A stretch of DNA of 64,000 nucleotides from Streptomyces venezuelae (GCF_008642275.1 NZ_CP029189.1:7608001-7672000), one strand, 5' to 3'; positions 27,972 to 37,532 are shown, counted from the stretch's first letter. Program-made: numbers and translations. Notes: generated from the letters alone by a model not told the origin.

Positions 27972-30215
27972 GTGGTGAGCACCCCCGCCGCCGCTCGCAT
28001 CGCTGACCTGCTGGAGGACGTACCGACGGCCTCGAACCCGCCCGCACGGTTCCCCGCTCCGGCCCCCGACCGACCGCCGCGCACCGATGGTCCAACACTC
28101 AACATCACCGTGGTCTGGGGCGACATCGCGCAGATCGAGGCAGATCTGCACGTCACGGGTCACTACCAGTCGGTAGTGCCCGCGGCCGCGGAACTGGCGC
28201 TGGACCGGGCCATTTCCGTCGACCCCCGCCGGATCATCACGGAGCACACCAAGCTCGGCTGGATCGAAGCCCAGTTGGGCGAGGTCACGTACTTCCCCTG
28301 CCGTGAGGGTCCCGTTCGGTGCGCCGCGGTCGTCGGCATGGGACCGATGGGAACGCTGACGGAACGCCGCGCCGTCCAGATGTACGCGTCCCTGCTCGGC
28401 GAAGCACTCGGGCTCGGCCACGTCGGGACCATGGCCACCGTGCTCATCGGCTCGGGCACCGGCAATCTGACCGTCAAGCAGGCGGCCCGCGCCATCGCCC
28501 GGGGATTCGCCGACACCCTGGCGCCGCTGGGCCCGCCCGCGCCGCCGCCCCGGCTCACCGACGTGCTCGTCATGGAGGTCGACCGGCTGCGCGCGGAGCA
28601 GCTGCACCTCGCCCTCACGGAATCCGCCGCGAAGCTCCCGCAGGTACGGATCGTCCCGGGGCTGCGCGAGGAGAGCGGCGGGGAGCTGTTCGGGCCCTCC
28701 GCCGCGGTGTACGCCCTGTCGGCGCTGACCGGGCTCGCCGGACCGACGGGTGCGTCCGCCCGTGACGCCGCCCCGGGCGGCCCCGGTCCGCCCACCCCGC
28801 CGGGACCGCAGGCGGACGTGCTGCACACCGTGCTGGCCGGCTTCGACGCCGACATCCAGGAGAAGATCCGCGAGCAGCTGGTGGACCTGGCATCGGTGGA
28901 GCGCACCGAGCTGTCCCTGACCGTCCGCAGGCCGGCGGAGGCCCAGGACGACGCGGTACCCGTCCGGATGTCCGTCCAGTCGGGGGTCGGCGGCCTGCGC
29001 TGGGCGGCGCTGACCGGGCGGGCCACCGTGCCGGAGCGGCTCGTGCCGGTGGACATGGACCTGCTGCGGGAACTCGTGGACCGGCTGACGGAACCGAGCG
29101 TCAAGGACGCGTGCGAACTGCCCGACCTGCTGTCCCGGTTCGTGGTGCCGCCGGACTTCCAGCGGCTGCTGACCGACGACTCGACCGTACTCCTGGAACT
29201 GGACCGGGACACGGCTTCCGTCCCCTGGGAGTTCCTGGCCGAGATCCAGCAGGCGGGCGTGGAGAAGCGCGATCCCCTGGCGATCCGCACCCAGCTGTCC
29301 AGGCAACTGCGCACCACCTACTCGCGGGTGATGACCGAGAGCCTGGCCGACGCGCCGTTGCGTGCTCTGGTGATCGGCGATCCGGGCGACCCGGAGAAGG
29401 GGTTCCACCTGCCCGGCGCCCGCCAGGAGGCCCTCGCGGTGGCCTCCCGACTCAAGGAGCTCGGGGCCACCGTCAGTCTCTTCGTCGGCGCCGCGAACTC
29501 GCTGCGCCAGCCGGGCGTCGACCCGGCCCGGCGGCTCGACGTGCTGCGGGTCCTGCTGTGCGGGGGCAACCACATCGTCCACTACTGCGGACACAGCGAC
29601 TTCGACCTCTCCGGTACGGGACGGCGCTCGGGCTGGGTCTTCGCCGACGGGCTGCTGACCGCCCAGGAACTCGCCCTGCTCGAACGGCCGCCCCTGATCG
29701 TCGTCGCCAACGCCTGTTACACCGCCCGCCTCGGCGACGGCGAGGGCACCGGCCCCGGCAGCCCGCCCGGAGCGCCCGGCCTCGCGGGCCGCAGCCCCTG
29801 GGGCAACCCGCAGGCCGCGCTGGTGCCGAGCCTCGCCGACGAGTTCCTGCGCATGGGCGTGGGCCACTACATCGGGGCGGCCTGGCGGATCCCGGACGAC
29901 CAGGGGATCTCCTTCGCCGACCAGTTCTACACGCACCTGTTCAACGGCGGTGCCGGTGAGGCGACCCCGACGGTGGGCGGCGCCGTCCGCGCGGCGCGCA
30001 GGCGCCTCTACGGGCTGCGCGCCGCAGGGCAGCGGGAGCAGGACCCCGGGGCTCCGGCCGGTCCCGGCGATCGCGACGGCCACGACGGATCCGACGGCCC
30101 CGGCCGGCCCGGCAGCCCGCACGTCACGCCGAGTGGGCAGCGCTGGAGTTCCTGGGCCGCCTACCAGCACTACGGCGACGCGGCCGACCCGTTCGTCCGG
30201 CCGGCCGGCGGCTAG
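27972..30215 (+). CDS. CHAT-domain cysteine protease with N-terminal macro-like domain
   Basis: A 747-residue cytoplasmic protein with no signal or membrane segment. The N-terminal part (about 40-220) resembles a macro or M17-N-type Rossmann fold: ITVVWGDIAQIEADLHV, then VVGMGPMGTL and VLIGSGTGNLTV. A middle region (about 290-460) is helical. The C-terminal region (about 460-690) is a CHAT (caspase-like) protease domain: HIVHYCGHSDFD with H541 and LIVVANACYTARL with C582 form the His-Cys dyad, and an aspartate-rich strand follows. CHAT proteases act in bacterial conflict and cell-death pathways by cleaving partner proteins. An LCAT-like lipase gene follows 127 bases downstream and is the likely partner. 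GTG at 27972 or 27975 can serve as the start. Confidence 0.85.
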   Translation: MVSTPAAARIADLLEDVPTASNPPARFPAPAPDRPPRTDGPTLNITVVWGDIAQIEADLHVTGHYQSVVPAAAELALDRAISVDPRRIITEHTKLGWIEAQLGEVTYFPCREGPVRCAAVVGMGPMGTLTERRAVQMYASLLGEALGLGHVGTMATVLIGSGTGNLTVKQAARAIARGFADTLAPLGPPAPPPRLTDVLVMEVDRLRAEQLHLALTESAAKLPQVRIVPGLREESGGELFGPSAAVYALSALTGLAGPTGASARDAAPGGPGPPTPPGPQADVLHTVLAGFDADIQEKIREQLVDLASVERTELSLTVRRPAEAQDDAVPVRMSVQSGVGGLRWAALTGRATVPERLVPVDMDLLRELVDRLTEPSVKDACELPDLLSRFVVPPDFQRLLTDDSTVLLELDRDTASVPWEFLAEIQQAGVEKRDPLAIRTQLSRQLRTTYSRVMTESLADAPLRALVIGDPGDPEKGFHLPGARQEALAVASRLKELGATVSLFVGAANSLRQPGVDPARRLDVLRVLLCGGNHIVHYCGHSDFDLSGTGRRSGWVFADGLLTAQELALLERPPLIVVANACYTARLGDGEGTGPGSPPGAPGLAGRSPWGNPQAALVPSLADEFLRMGVGHYIGAAWRIPDDQGISFADQFYTHLFNGGAGEATPTVGGAVRAARRRLYGLRAAGQREQDPGAPAGPGDRDGHDGSDGPGRPGSPHVTPSGQRWSSWAAYQHYGDAADPFVRPAGG

Positions 30216-30342
30216 ACCCGCTCTTCGGGATCCTGCCGAGCCCGCCCCGCCCCCGAACCCGCCCCACCCCGAACCCGCCTCGCCCCGGACGCGGCGGGCC
30301 CGGCCGACAAGATCAGAAAGAGACGACCGAGGAGGCCCGCTC

Positions 30343-31776
30343 ATGGCCCGGAACCCGATGGCCGATGTCGTCGTACTGCTCCCCGGTATCGGCGGGAGCG
30401 TGCTGACCCGGAACGGCAAGGAGGTGTGGGCGCCCTCCGCCTCGGCGGTACTGGGCGCGCTGGCGAGCCTGGGCGGCTCGCTGGAGTCCCTGGAACTCGG
30501 CGAGGACGACTGGCTCGTGGACGATCTCGGCGACGGCGTCGCCGCCGACCGGCTGGTGCCCGATCTGCACACCCTGCCCGGACTGTGGAAGATCGACGGC
30601 TACACGGCGATCGAGAGGTTCCTGCTGGCGCGGTTCGACCTGCAGAAGGGCCGGAACTACTTCCCGTTCCCGTACGACTGGCGACGCGACAACCGGGCGT
30701 CCGCCCGCAGGCTCGCCGAGCAGAGTGCGGTCTGGCTGCGGGACTGGCGGGAGGCCAGCGGCAATCCGGCGGCCCAGCTCGTCCTGATCGGGCACTCGAT
30801 GGGCGGGCTCGTCTCGCGCTATTTCGTCGAGGTGCTGGGCGGCTGGAAGGACACCCGGGCCATCGTGACCTTCGGGACCCCCTACTACGGGTCGCTCAAC
30901 GCCGTCGAGTTCCTGTGCAACGGCTTCCACAAGCGGATCGGCCCGTTCGAGAAGGACCTCACACGGCTCCTGCGCTCCTTCACCGCCCTCCACCAGCTCG
31001 TCCCCGTCTACAAGTGCGTGTACGGGCCCGACGGCGAGGCGGCCGTCCCCGCCAAGGCCGGGCTGCCCGGCTGGCAGCCGCAGTGGAGCAGCCATCTCAC
31101 CGACTTCTTCGCCGAGACGGAGCGGGCGGCCACCGCCAACCGGAAGGAATCCGCCTGGGAGTCCAACCAGGTGGTCTACCACCCCATCGTCGGCATGGAC
31201 CAGCCCACCCGGCAGTCGGCCCGGCTCGCCGACCACACGATCGAGACCCTGCTGCTCCGCGGGGACGCGGACGAGGGGGGCGACGGCACCGTGCCCAAGC
31301 TCTCCGCCGCCCTCTCCGGTACCGAGGACGCCCGCACCTTCGTCCCGCAGAAGCACGGCAGCCTGCAGAACCAGGACGCGATGCTCGACCACCTCGGCGG
31401 CATCCTCCAGTCCCTGCACGACGTGCGCATCGACGACCTGAGGGCCGCCGTGACCTCCTGGTTCAGCTACCTCGGTGACGACCTCTACCTCGCCGACGAG
31501 CCCGTCACCTGCGAGGTCGGTGCCGTCAGCTCGCTGAGCGAGAGCGAACTCCCCGAGGTCCCGGCGCGACTCTCGGTAACCGCACGTGCCACCGGCCGGG
31601 CGGTGGTCGCCCGCGACCTCACGGTGGCGCGGTGGCGGCAGCGGGTCGACGTCGGCGTGCTGCCCGCCGGTACGTACGACCTGCTGATCAGCGCCGGCGC
31701 CGACACGGCACCCCTGTGCGACGTGTTCGTCGTCGCCGGACCGGACGGTACGGACGCCGTGGACGGGCCACGGTGA
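30343..31776 (+). CDS. LCAT-like lipase/acyltransferase (alpha/beta hydrolase) with C-terminal beta domain
   Basis: A 477-residue cytoplasmic alpha/beta hydrolase. The nucleophile is S152 in LIGHSMGGLVSR, with D314 in GGDGTVPKLS and H338 in QKHGSLQNQ completing the triad. VVLLPGIGGSVL at the N-terminus is the oxyanion strand, and FPFPYDWRRDNR near 105-115 is typical of LCAT/PDAT-like phospholipid acyl hydrolases. A C-terminal domain of about 100 residues (about 375-472) looks like a beta-sandwich. There is no signal peptide, so the substrate would be the inner leaflet of the cell's own membrane. GAGGAG precedes the ATG at 30343. It follows a CHAT protease; activation by cleavage is an inference. 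Confidence 0.85.
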   Translation: MARNPMADVVVLLPGIGGSVLTRNGKEVWAPSASAVLGALASLGGSLESLELGEDDWLVDDLGDGVAADRLVPDLHTLPGLWKIDGYTAIERFLLARFDLQKGRNYFPFPYDWRRDNRASARRLAEQSAVWLRDWREASGNPAAQLVLIGHSMGGLVSRYFVEVLGGWKDTRAIVTFGTPYYGSLNAVEFLCNGFHKRIGPFEKDLTRLLRSFTALHQLVPVYKCVYGPDGEAAVPAKAGLPGWQPQWSSHLTDFFAETERAATANRKESAWESNQVVYHPIVGMDQPTRQSARLADHTIETLLLRGDADEGGDGTVPKLSAALSGTEDARTFVPQKHGSLQNQDAMLDHLGGILQSLHDVRIDDLRAAVTSWFSYLGDDLYLADEPVTCEVGAVSSLSESELPEVPARLSVTARATGRAVVARDLTVARWRQRVDVGVLPAGTYDLLISAGADTAPLCDVFVVAGPDGTDAVDGPR

Positions 31777-31832
31777 GCGACGGCCGAGAACCCCTCCCTG
31801 GATGAGTCTCCACCGGGGTCACAATCGTGACA

Positions 31833-31891
31833 ACAATTACATTCATCCCCAAATGGAGTCCCCAGCAGGGATCATTATTTCCCGTAATTGT
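31833..31891. promoter_or_regulatory. AT-rich patch with ACAATTAC/GTAATTGT inverted repeat
   Basis: ACAATTAC at 31833-31840 and GTAATTGT at 31884-31891 are perfect inverted copies separated by 43 bases, in a stretch much richer in A/T than its surroundings, upstream of the VanW-family gene. The flanks extend the match imperfectly (CAACAATTAC versus CGACAATTAC read inward). It may be the promoter and operator of that gene; no protein can be named. Confidence 0.45.
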
Positions 31892-31952
31892 CGTATATGG
31901 CTGCTATGGCGGCCCGCGCCACCTGAGGGACGGTCGGCGCCACGGGAGAGAT

Positions 31953-33785
31953 ATGGGACGCGTGCGGAGCTGGGCGGTCAACCGACGGATCACTCTGCCG
32001 GTGGCAGCGGCAGGAGCCGTCGTCCTCGGACTGGGCGGTCTCTACGGAACCGCCCTCGCGGTCGGAGGCGACATAGACGAGGGCACCCGGGTCATGGGGG
32101 TGGACCTCGGCGGCATGAGCCGGTCCGAGGCACGCCAGGCGCTGACCCGGGAGCTCGGGCCCGCCGCCGCGGCCCCGATCACGGTGAAGGTCGGCGACCG
32201 CGTGGAGAAGGCCGATCCCGCCACGCTGGGACTCTCCCTCGACACCGACGCGACCGTCGAACGCGCCGCCCGGAGCGGAGCCGGTCCGGTCGCCGTCATC
32301 GGCAGCCTCTTCGCCTCGGGCAGCCACGACGTGGCGCCCGTGATCAGCATGAACGAGCAGACCGCCCGTGCCGCGGTGGACCGCCTCGGCGAGAGCACCG
32401 AGCAGCACGTCCGCGACGGGGTGATCACGTTCGAGAAGGGCGCGGCGAAGGCCGTCGCCCCGCTCCCCGGTGTCGCCCTCGTCGAGGACAAGGCCCTCGA
32501 CACCCTCCGAGCCGCCTACCTGCAGCCCGGCAAGGGCCCTGTCGTCCTGCCCGTCGCGCGCACCGAGCCGCGCGTCGGCGCCGAGGAGACCGGACGGGCC
32601 ATGCGGCAGTTCGCCGAGCCCGCGATGTCGGGGCCCGTCCAGCTCACCGTCGCCGGCCGGCGCATGTCCGTCACCCCGGCCGTCCTCGGCGAGCACCTGA
32701 AGATGCGGGCCGACGGCCAGGGCCGCCTCGTGCCCGCCCTCGACTCCAAGGGCCTGCTCGCGGACCCCGCCGTCGCGCCCACCGTCGACGAGGCCACCCG
32801 CCCGCCGCGCAACGCCGTACCCGCTCTCGCCGCGGACGGCCGCGTGGTGATCGCCGACGAGGGCCGTGCGGGCCGCAAGGTCACCCAGGAAGCGCTCGGG
32901 CAGGCCGTGCTGCCGCTGCTGACCCGCTCGGGTGCGGCCCGTAGCGGCGAGGTCGCCACCGTCGCGGTCCAGCCGGAGCTCACCGCCGACGAGGCGCGGC
33001 GGCTCGGCCTCAAGGAGAAGGTCTCCTCCTTCACCGTGGAATTCCCGGCCGCGCCGTACCGCACCACCAACATCGGCCGCGCCGTGGAGCTCATCAACGG
33101 CTCCGTCGTCATGCCGGGGCAGGAGTGGAGCTTCAACCGCACGGTCGGCGAGCGCACCCCCGAGAACGGTTTTGTCGACGGGATCATGATCAATGACGGC
33201 CAGTACGTGAAATCGCCCGGCGGCGGTGTCTCGGCGGTCGCCACCACCATGTACAACGCCGCGTTCTTCGCGGGCGTCAAGCCCGTCGAGCACGGCGCGC
33301 ACTCCTTCTACATCGAGCGCTACCCCGAGGGCCGGGAGGCCACCGTCGCCTGGGGCACCCTCGACCTGCGCTGGGTCAACGACTCCGGCCACCCGCTCTA
33401 CATCCAGGCCCGGTCCACCGACACCTCGCTGACGATCTCCTTCCTCGGCACGAAGAAGTACGACGAGATACGCGCGACCAAGGGGCCCCGGACCAACATC
33501 ACGCCGCCCGGGAAGCGGACCGGCAGCGGCGAGACCTGCGAGGTCCAGACGCCGCTGGAGGGCTTCGACGTCACCGTCGGCCGGACCTTCGTCCAGGGTG
33601 GCAAGGAAGTCGGGCACGAGGACTTCAAGACCCACTACACGCCCCGCGACGAGGTCACCTGTACCCCGGAGGCCGCTCCCGGGGCCACCCCGGGCGCCAC
33701 CCCCGCAACCCCGGGGCCCTCGCAGACCCCGTCCCGTGCCGCGGCGGACGGCCTGCAGAGCACGGCCGAGCGCCACACCGGCTGA
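31953..33785 (+). CDS. VanW-family cell-envelope protein
   Basis: A 610-residue exported membrane-anchored protein. One membrane segment near residues 15-38 (LPVAAAGAVVLGLGGLYGTAL) anchors it. Two degenerate peptidoglycan-binding-4-type domains follow (about 45-180 and 190-310), then the VanW domain (about 356-495) with MPGQEWSFNRTVGERT, the glycine-rich SPGGGVSAVATTMYNAAFFAG and GREATVAWGTLDLRW. The Pro/Thr-rich tail has the repeat GATPGATPATPG. VanW-type proteins are linked to the cell wall and sometimes to glycopeptide resistance, but their activity is unknown; no vanHAX genes are nearby. The ATG at 31953 with GGGAGAG upstream begins just before the membrane segment; an upstream ATG at 31827 would add 42 residues of unlikely composition. 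Confidence 0.85.
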   Translation: MGRVRSWAVNRRITLPVAAAGAVVLGLGGLYGTALAVGGDIDEGTRVMGVDLGGMSRSEARQALTRELGPAAAAPITVKVGDRVEKADPATLGLSLDTDATVERAARSGAGPVAVIGSLFASGSHDVAPVISMNEQTARAAVDRLGESTEQHVRDGVITFEKGAAKAVAPLPGVALVEDKALDTLRAAYLQPGKGPVVLPVARTEPRVGAEETGRAMRQFAEPAMSGPVQLTVAGRRMSVTPAVLGEHLKMRADGQGRLVPALDSKGLLADPAVAPTVDEATRPPRNAVPALAADGRVVIADEGRAGRKVTQEALGQAVLPLLTRSGAARSGEVATVAVQPELTADEARRLGLKEKVSSFTVEFPAAPYRTTNIGRAVELINGSVVMPGQEWSFNRTVGERTPENGFVDGIMINDGQYVKSPGGGVSAVATTMYNAAFFAGVKPVEHGAHSFYIERYPEGREATVAWGTLDLRWVNDSGHPLYIQARSTDTSLTISFLGTKKYDEIRATKGPRTNITPPGKRTGSGETCEVQTPLEGFDVTVGRTFVQGGKEVGHEDFKTHYTPRDEVTCTPEAAPGATPGATPATPGPSQTPSRAAADGLQSTAERHTG

Positions 33786-33828
33786 TCTCTTCGGGGACCA
33801 GGTGTGACAATCCGGACGCTCATCGTGC

Positions 33829-36594
33829 ATGTCGGGGGCCATGGGCGTCCGGAAGTGCTACAACTGGGTTCGTGACCATTCCTCGCCACCCGTGCCGGGC
33901 ACGTCGGTGCGGTCACCTCTAGGCAACCGGAACAAGAGCGTCGCCGGACAGGTATTCGTCCTCCAGGTGGCGATCGTGGTGTTGCTCGCGGCCGGGGCCC
34001 TGCTGGCCCTGGTCCTCCAGTCGAGGCACGACACCGAACGCGAGGCACGCAACCGGTCGGTGTCCGTGGCCCAGACCTTCGCCCACTCCCTGGGTCTCCA
34101 GGACACCCTGAAGTCGGCCGACCCGTCCAAGACGCTCCAACCCCTCGCCGAGACCACGCGCAAGGCCGCCGGGGTGGACTTCATCGTCGTGATGGACACC
34201 AACGGCATCCGGTACAGCCACCCCCAGCCGGACCGCATCGGGAAACGATTCGTCGGCACCATCGAGCCCTCGCTCAAGGGCCAGGTCCACACCGAGAGCG
34301 TCGACGGCCCGCTCGGCAAGGAGATCCAGGCGGTGGTCCCGGTCACCGGGCCCGACGGCAAGGTCAACGCGCTCGTCTCGGCGGGCCTCACCGTCAAGAA
34401 CGTCACCGGCGTCGTCGACCGCCAGCTCCCGGTCATCCTCCTGGCCATCGCCACCGGCCTCGCTCTGGCCACCGTGGGCACCGCGCTCATCAGCAGACGC
34501 CTGCGCCGCCAGACCCACGGGCTCGGCACGCAGGAGATGACCCGGATGTACGAGCACCACGACGCGGTGCTCCACGCCGTACGCGAGGGCGTACTGATCA
34601 CCGACGGCGAAGGCCGCCTCCTGCTGGCGAACGACGAGGCCAAACGCCTGCTCGGGCTCCCGGAGGACGCCGACGGACGCCACATCGCCGACGTACCGGG
34701 CCTGGACCGCCGGATGGCCGACCTGCTGCTCTCCGGCCGCGAGGCCACCGACGAGGTCCTGGCGAGCGGAGACCGGCTGCTCGTCGTCAACCAGCGGCCC
34801 ACCCATCCCCGCGGCCGGCCGGAAGGCGCCGCCATCACCATCCGCGATTCCACGGAGATGCAGGTCCTGACCACCCGGGCGGAGACGGCGCGCCGACGCC
34901 TCAAGCTGCTGTACGACGCGGGCGGCGACATCGGTACCAGCCTCGACGTGGTGCGCACGGCCGAGGAGCTCGCCGCCGTGGCCGTTCCCCGCTTCGCGGA
35001 CTTCGTCACCGTCGACCTGGCCGACCAGGTCATCGACGGCGAGGAGCCCCGCGTCGGCTCGGACATGCGCCGCACCGCCGTCAGCGGCATCCGCTCCGAC
35101 CATCCCCTCTACCCCGTCGGCCGGCTGATCGACTTCCTGCCCTCCACCCCGCAGGCGCGGGGCTACGGCACCGGCCGGGCCGAGCTGGTGCCCCACCTGG
35201 CCGACGCGCCGGGCTGGCAGGCTCAGGACCCGCCGCGCGCCCAGGCCATCGTCGACTACGGCATCCACTCGCTCATCGCGGCCCCGCTCATGGCCCGGGG
35301 CGTCGTACTCGGCGTGGTGAACTTCTGGCGGTCGGAGAAGCAGGAGCCGTTCGACGAGGACGAGCTGTCCCTGGCCGAGGAGCTCGTCGCCCGGGCGGCG
35401 GTCAGCATGGACAACGCCCGCCGCTACACCAGGGAACACGCCCTCGCCGTGACCCTCCAGCGCAGCCTGCTGCCGCGCGCCCTGCCCGAGCAGAGCGCCA
35501 TGGACGTGGCCCACTTCTACCTGCCCGCGCAGTCCGGGGTCGGCGGGGACTGGTTCGACGTGATCCCGCTGGCCGGCTGTCGCGTCGCGCTGGTCGTCGG
35601 GGACGTCGTCGGGCACGGGCTGCACGCCGCCGCCACGATGGGGCGCCTGCGTACGGCCGTACACAACTTCTCCTCCCTCGACCTGCCGCCCGACGAGATC
35701 CTGGCCCGCCTCGACGACCTCGTACAGCGCATCGACCACGACGGCGACGGCGACGACGTCAACGGCGGCGTACTCGGCGCGACCTGCCTGTACGCCGTCT
35801 ACGACCCCGTGTCCCAGCGCTGCACGATGGCGCGCGCCGGCCACCTGCCACCCCTGGTGGTCGCCCCCGACGGGACGACCGAGATCGTGGAGCTGCCGGC
35901 CGGACCCCCGCTGGGCCTGGGCGGCATGCCCTTCGAGACCGCGGAGCTGGACCTCGCGGAAGGCAGCCAGCTGGTCCTCTACACGGACGGGCTGATCGAG
36001 GAGCGGACCCGGGACATCAGCGAGGGGCTGGAACTGCTGCGCGCCGCCCTCAGCCACCCCGACCGGGATCCGCACGAGAGCTGCCGGGCCGTACTCGACA
36101 TGCTGCTGCCGCCCCGGCCCACCGACGACGTGGCCCTGCTCATCGCACGGACCCGGACGCTCGGCCCGGACCGGGTCGCGCAGTGGGAGGTACCGTTCCA
36201 GCCGAGCGCGGTGGGCGCCATGCGCAACGCCGCGGCGAAGAAGCTCGACGAGTGGGGCCTGACGGACCTGGGCTTCGCCACGGAACTGATCCTCAGCGAA
36301 CTGATCACCAACGCCCTGCGGCACGGCAGCGCGCCCGTCCGGGTACGCCTGCTCCACGACCACAACCTGACCTGCGAGGTGTGGGACGGCAGCAGCACCG
36401 CCCCCCACCTGCGCTACGCCGCCACCACGGACGAGGGCGGCCGCGGCCTGTTCCTGGTCGCGCAGCTCAGCGAGCACTGGGGCACCCGGTACACGCCCGA
36501 GGGCAAGGTCATCTGGGCCGAGCTGGCCCTGCCCGGTGCGGCCGGGAGCACGGAGGCCGCCCTGGCGGCCTTCCTGGACGTGGACCCGATCTGA
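33829..36594 (+). CDS. Membrane sensor PP2C phosphatase (SpoIIE-type) with PAS, GAF and anti-sigma-like ATPase
   Basis: A 921-residue signalling protein. Order of parts: membrane helix (about 40-63), extracytoplasmic DcuS/Cache-like sensor (about 65-195, with VDFIVVMDTNGIRYSHP), second helix (about 200-222), PAS (about 240-350), GAF (about 360-545), SpoIIE phosphatase (about 560-775, with GGDWFDVIPL, GDVVGHGLHAA and LYTDGLIEE), and a C-terminal HATPase domain (about 790-905, SELITNALRHG, GRGLFLVAQL). Proteins of this design dephosphorylate anti-anti-sigma factors and carry a kinase-like domain that rephosphorylates them. The start is uncertain: ATG at 33829 or 33841, neither with a good ribosome site. 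No STAS or sigma gene is adjacent. Confidence 0.88.
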   Translation: MSGAMGVRKCYNWVRDHSSPPVPGTSVRSPLGNRNKSVAGQVFVLQVAIVVLLAAGALLALVLQSRHDTEREARNRSVSVAQTFAHSLGLQDTLKSADPSKTLQPLAETTRKAAGVDFIVVMDTNGIRYSHPQPDRIGKRFVGTIEPSLKGQVHTESVDGPLGKEIQAVVPVTGPDGKVNALVSAGLTVKNVTGVVDRQLPVILLAIATGLALATVGTALISRRLRRQTHGLGTQEMTRMYEHHDAVLHAVREGVLITDGEGRLLLANDEAKRLLGLPEDADGRHIADVPGLDRRMADLLLSGREATDEVLASGDRLLVVNQRPTHPRGRPEGAAITIRDSTEMQVLTTRAETARRRLKLLYDAGGDIGTSLDVVRTAEELAAVAVPRFADFVTVDLADQVIDGEEPRVGSDMRRTAVSGIRSDHPLYPVGRLIDFLPSTPQARGYGTGRAELVPHLADAPGWQAQDPPRAQAIVDYGIHSLIAAPLMARGVVLGVVNFWRSEKQEPFDEDELSLAEELVARAAVSMDNARRYTREHALAVTLQRSLLPRALPEQSAMDVAHFYLPAQSGVGGDWFDVIPLAGCRVALVVGDVVGHGLHAAATMGRLRTAVHNFSSLDLPPDEILARLDDLVQRIDHDGDGDDVNGGVLGATCLYAVYDPVSQRCTMARAGHLPPLVVAPDGTTEIVELPAGPPLGLGGMPFETAELDLAEGSQLVLYTDGLIEERTRDISEGLELLRAALSHPDRDPHESCRAVLDMLLPPRPTDDVALLIARTRTLGPDRVAQWEVPFQPSAVGAMRNAAAKKLDEWGLTDLGFATELILSELITNALRHGSAPVRVRLLHDHNLTCEVWDGSSTAPHLRYAATTDEGGRGLFLVAQLSEHWGTRYTPEGKVIWAELALPGAAGSTEAALAAFLDVDPI

Positions 36595-36636
36595 GAGTCG
36601 GTACTTCGCGGACACCCCCTGGGGGAGCCGGGGAGG

Positions 36637-37524
36637 TCAGAGGCCCGGCTGGACGGCCTTGAGCGCGGTTTCGAGCGCCTGCGACGCCGGGACCGGGACG
36701 TCGGGAACGACTCCCACACCCTCCCAGTTGCCGCCCGTGACCGTGTTGATCGTCCGGGCCGTCGGCACCGTCACGAGCATGTGCTCGGTGACCGCGTACC
36801 GGGCCGTCGGATGCGCGCCGCCCCGCGTGGTCTCACCCACCACCACGGCCCGCCCCTGCGCCTGCAGGGTGTACGCCACGTCCTCGCCCCCCGAGAACGT
36901 GTCCGCGCTGGTGAGGATGTGGACCGGCCGGTCCAGGTAGCGGGGCGCGGGCAGGTGCGCGACCGTCCAGTACTGCCGGGTGCTGTCCGAGACCCGGTCG
37001 TAGATGTCGTTCAGGTGCACCTGGTCGTCGGGCAGGAAGTAGCTGCACCACATGGCGGCCCCCTCCGGCATGCCGCCGCGGCAGCCCCGGAGGTCCAGCA
37101 CGAGGGCGGAGCTGTGCGCGACCAGCTGCATCGCCGCGCCGATCGCGCTCGCTCCCTCGACGGCCCCCGCGATCAGCCGGAGCTCTATGAGCCCGACGTT
37201 CCCTTCCAGCCGCTCGACGCGCCGGATCCCCTGGTTCTCGGTCCGGAGCACTGCCGAGAACGCGGCATCCCCTCCGTCCTCGTCCACCGGGTCCAGCGAC
37301 TGCGGCTCGTCCGTCCACAGCAGTCGCAGGTGCTTGTCCGGGCACACCTCCTGGAGGTGCGCCGTCACCGTCTCGCAGAGCGCCGGCCCGGCCAGACCCT
37401 CGTACGCACCCGCCGCCAGCCGGCTCCGGATCCCGGCCTCGATGGCGACGGCCTGGTCGGGGAAGACGTAGCCCTCGGTGATCCGGGCCAGGGCGCGTTC
37501 GATGATCTCTTCGTTGGTGGTCAT
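36637..37524 (-). CDS. S41-family peptidase (tail-specific protease-like)
   Basis: A 295-residue protein with an N-terminal three-helix segment (about 1-70) and the S41 core (about 85-290). Key blocks are VGLIELRLI, LVLDLRGCRGGMPEGAAMW, HILTSADTFSGGEDVAY with the likely nucleophile serine in TFSGGE, and VVGETTRGGAHP. There is no PDZ domain and no signal peptide, so it may be cytoplasmic or act on retinoid-binding/IRBP-like substrates as annotated for similar proteins; the function is open. No ribosome site precedes the ATG. A TAGCAT -10 lies eight bases upstream, suggesting a leaderless transcript from the promoter at 37533-37562. Confidence 0.88.
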   Translation of the reverse strand: MTTNEEIIERALARITEGYVFPDQAVAIEAGIRSRLAAGAYEGLAGPALCETVTAHLQEVCPDKHLRLLWTDEPQSLDPVDEDGGDAAFSAVLRTENQGIRRVERLEGNVGLIELRLIAGAVEGASAIGAAMQLVAHSSALVLDLRGCRGGMPEGAAMWCSYFLPDDQVHLNDIYDRVSDSTRQYWTVAHLPAPRYLDRPVHILTSADTFSGGEDVAYTLQAQGRAVVVGETTRGGAHPTARYAVTEHMLVTVPTARTINTVTGGNWEGVGVVPDVPVPASQALETALKAVQPGL

Positions 37525-37532
37525 GGGGCGGC

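Noticed and set aside
27822..30572. 916-codon minus-strand frame across the CHAT gene
   Set aside because: Antisense shadow; the plus strand carries the CHAT catalytic motifs.
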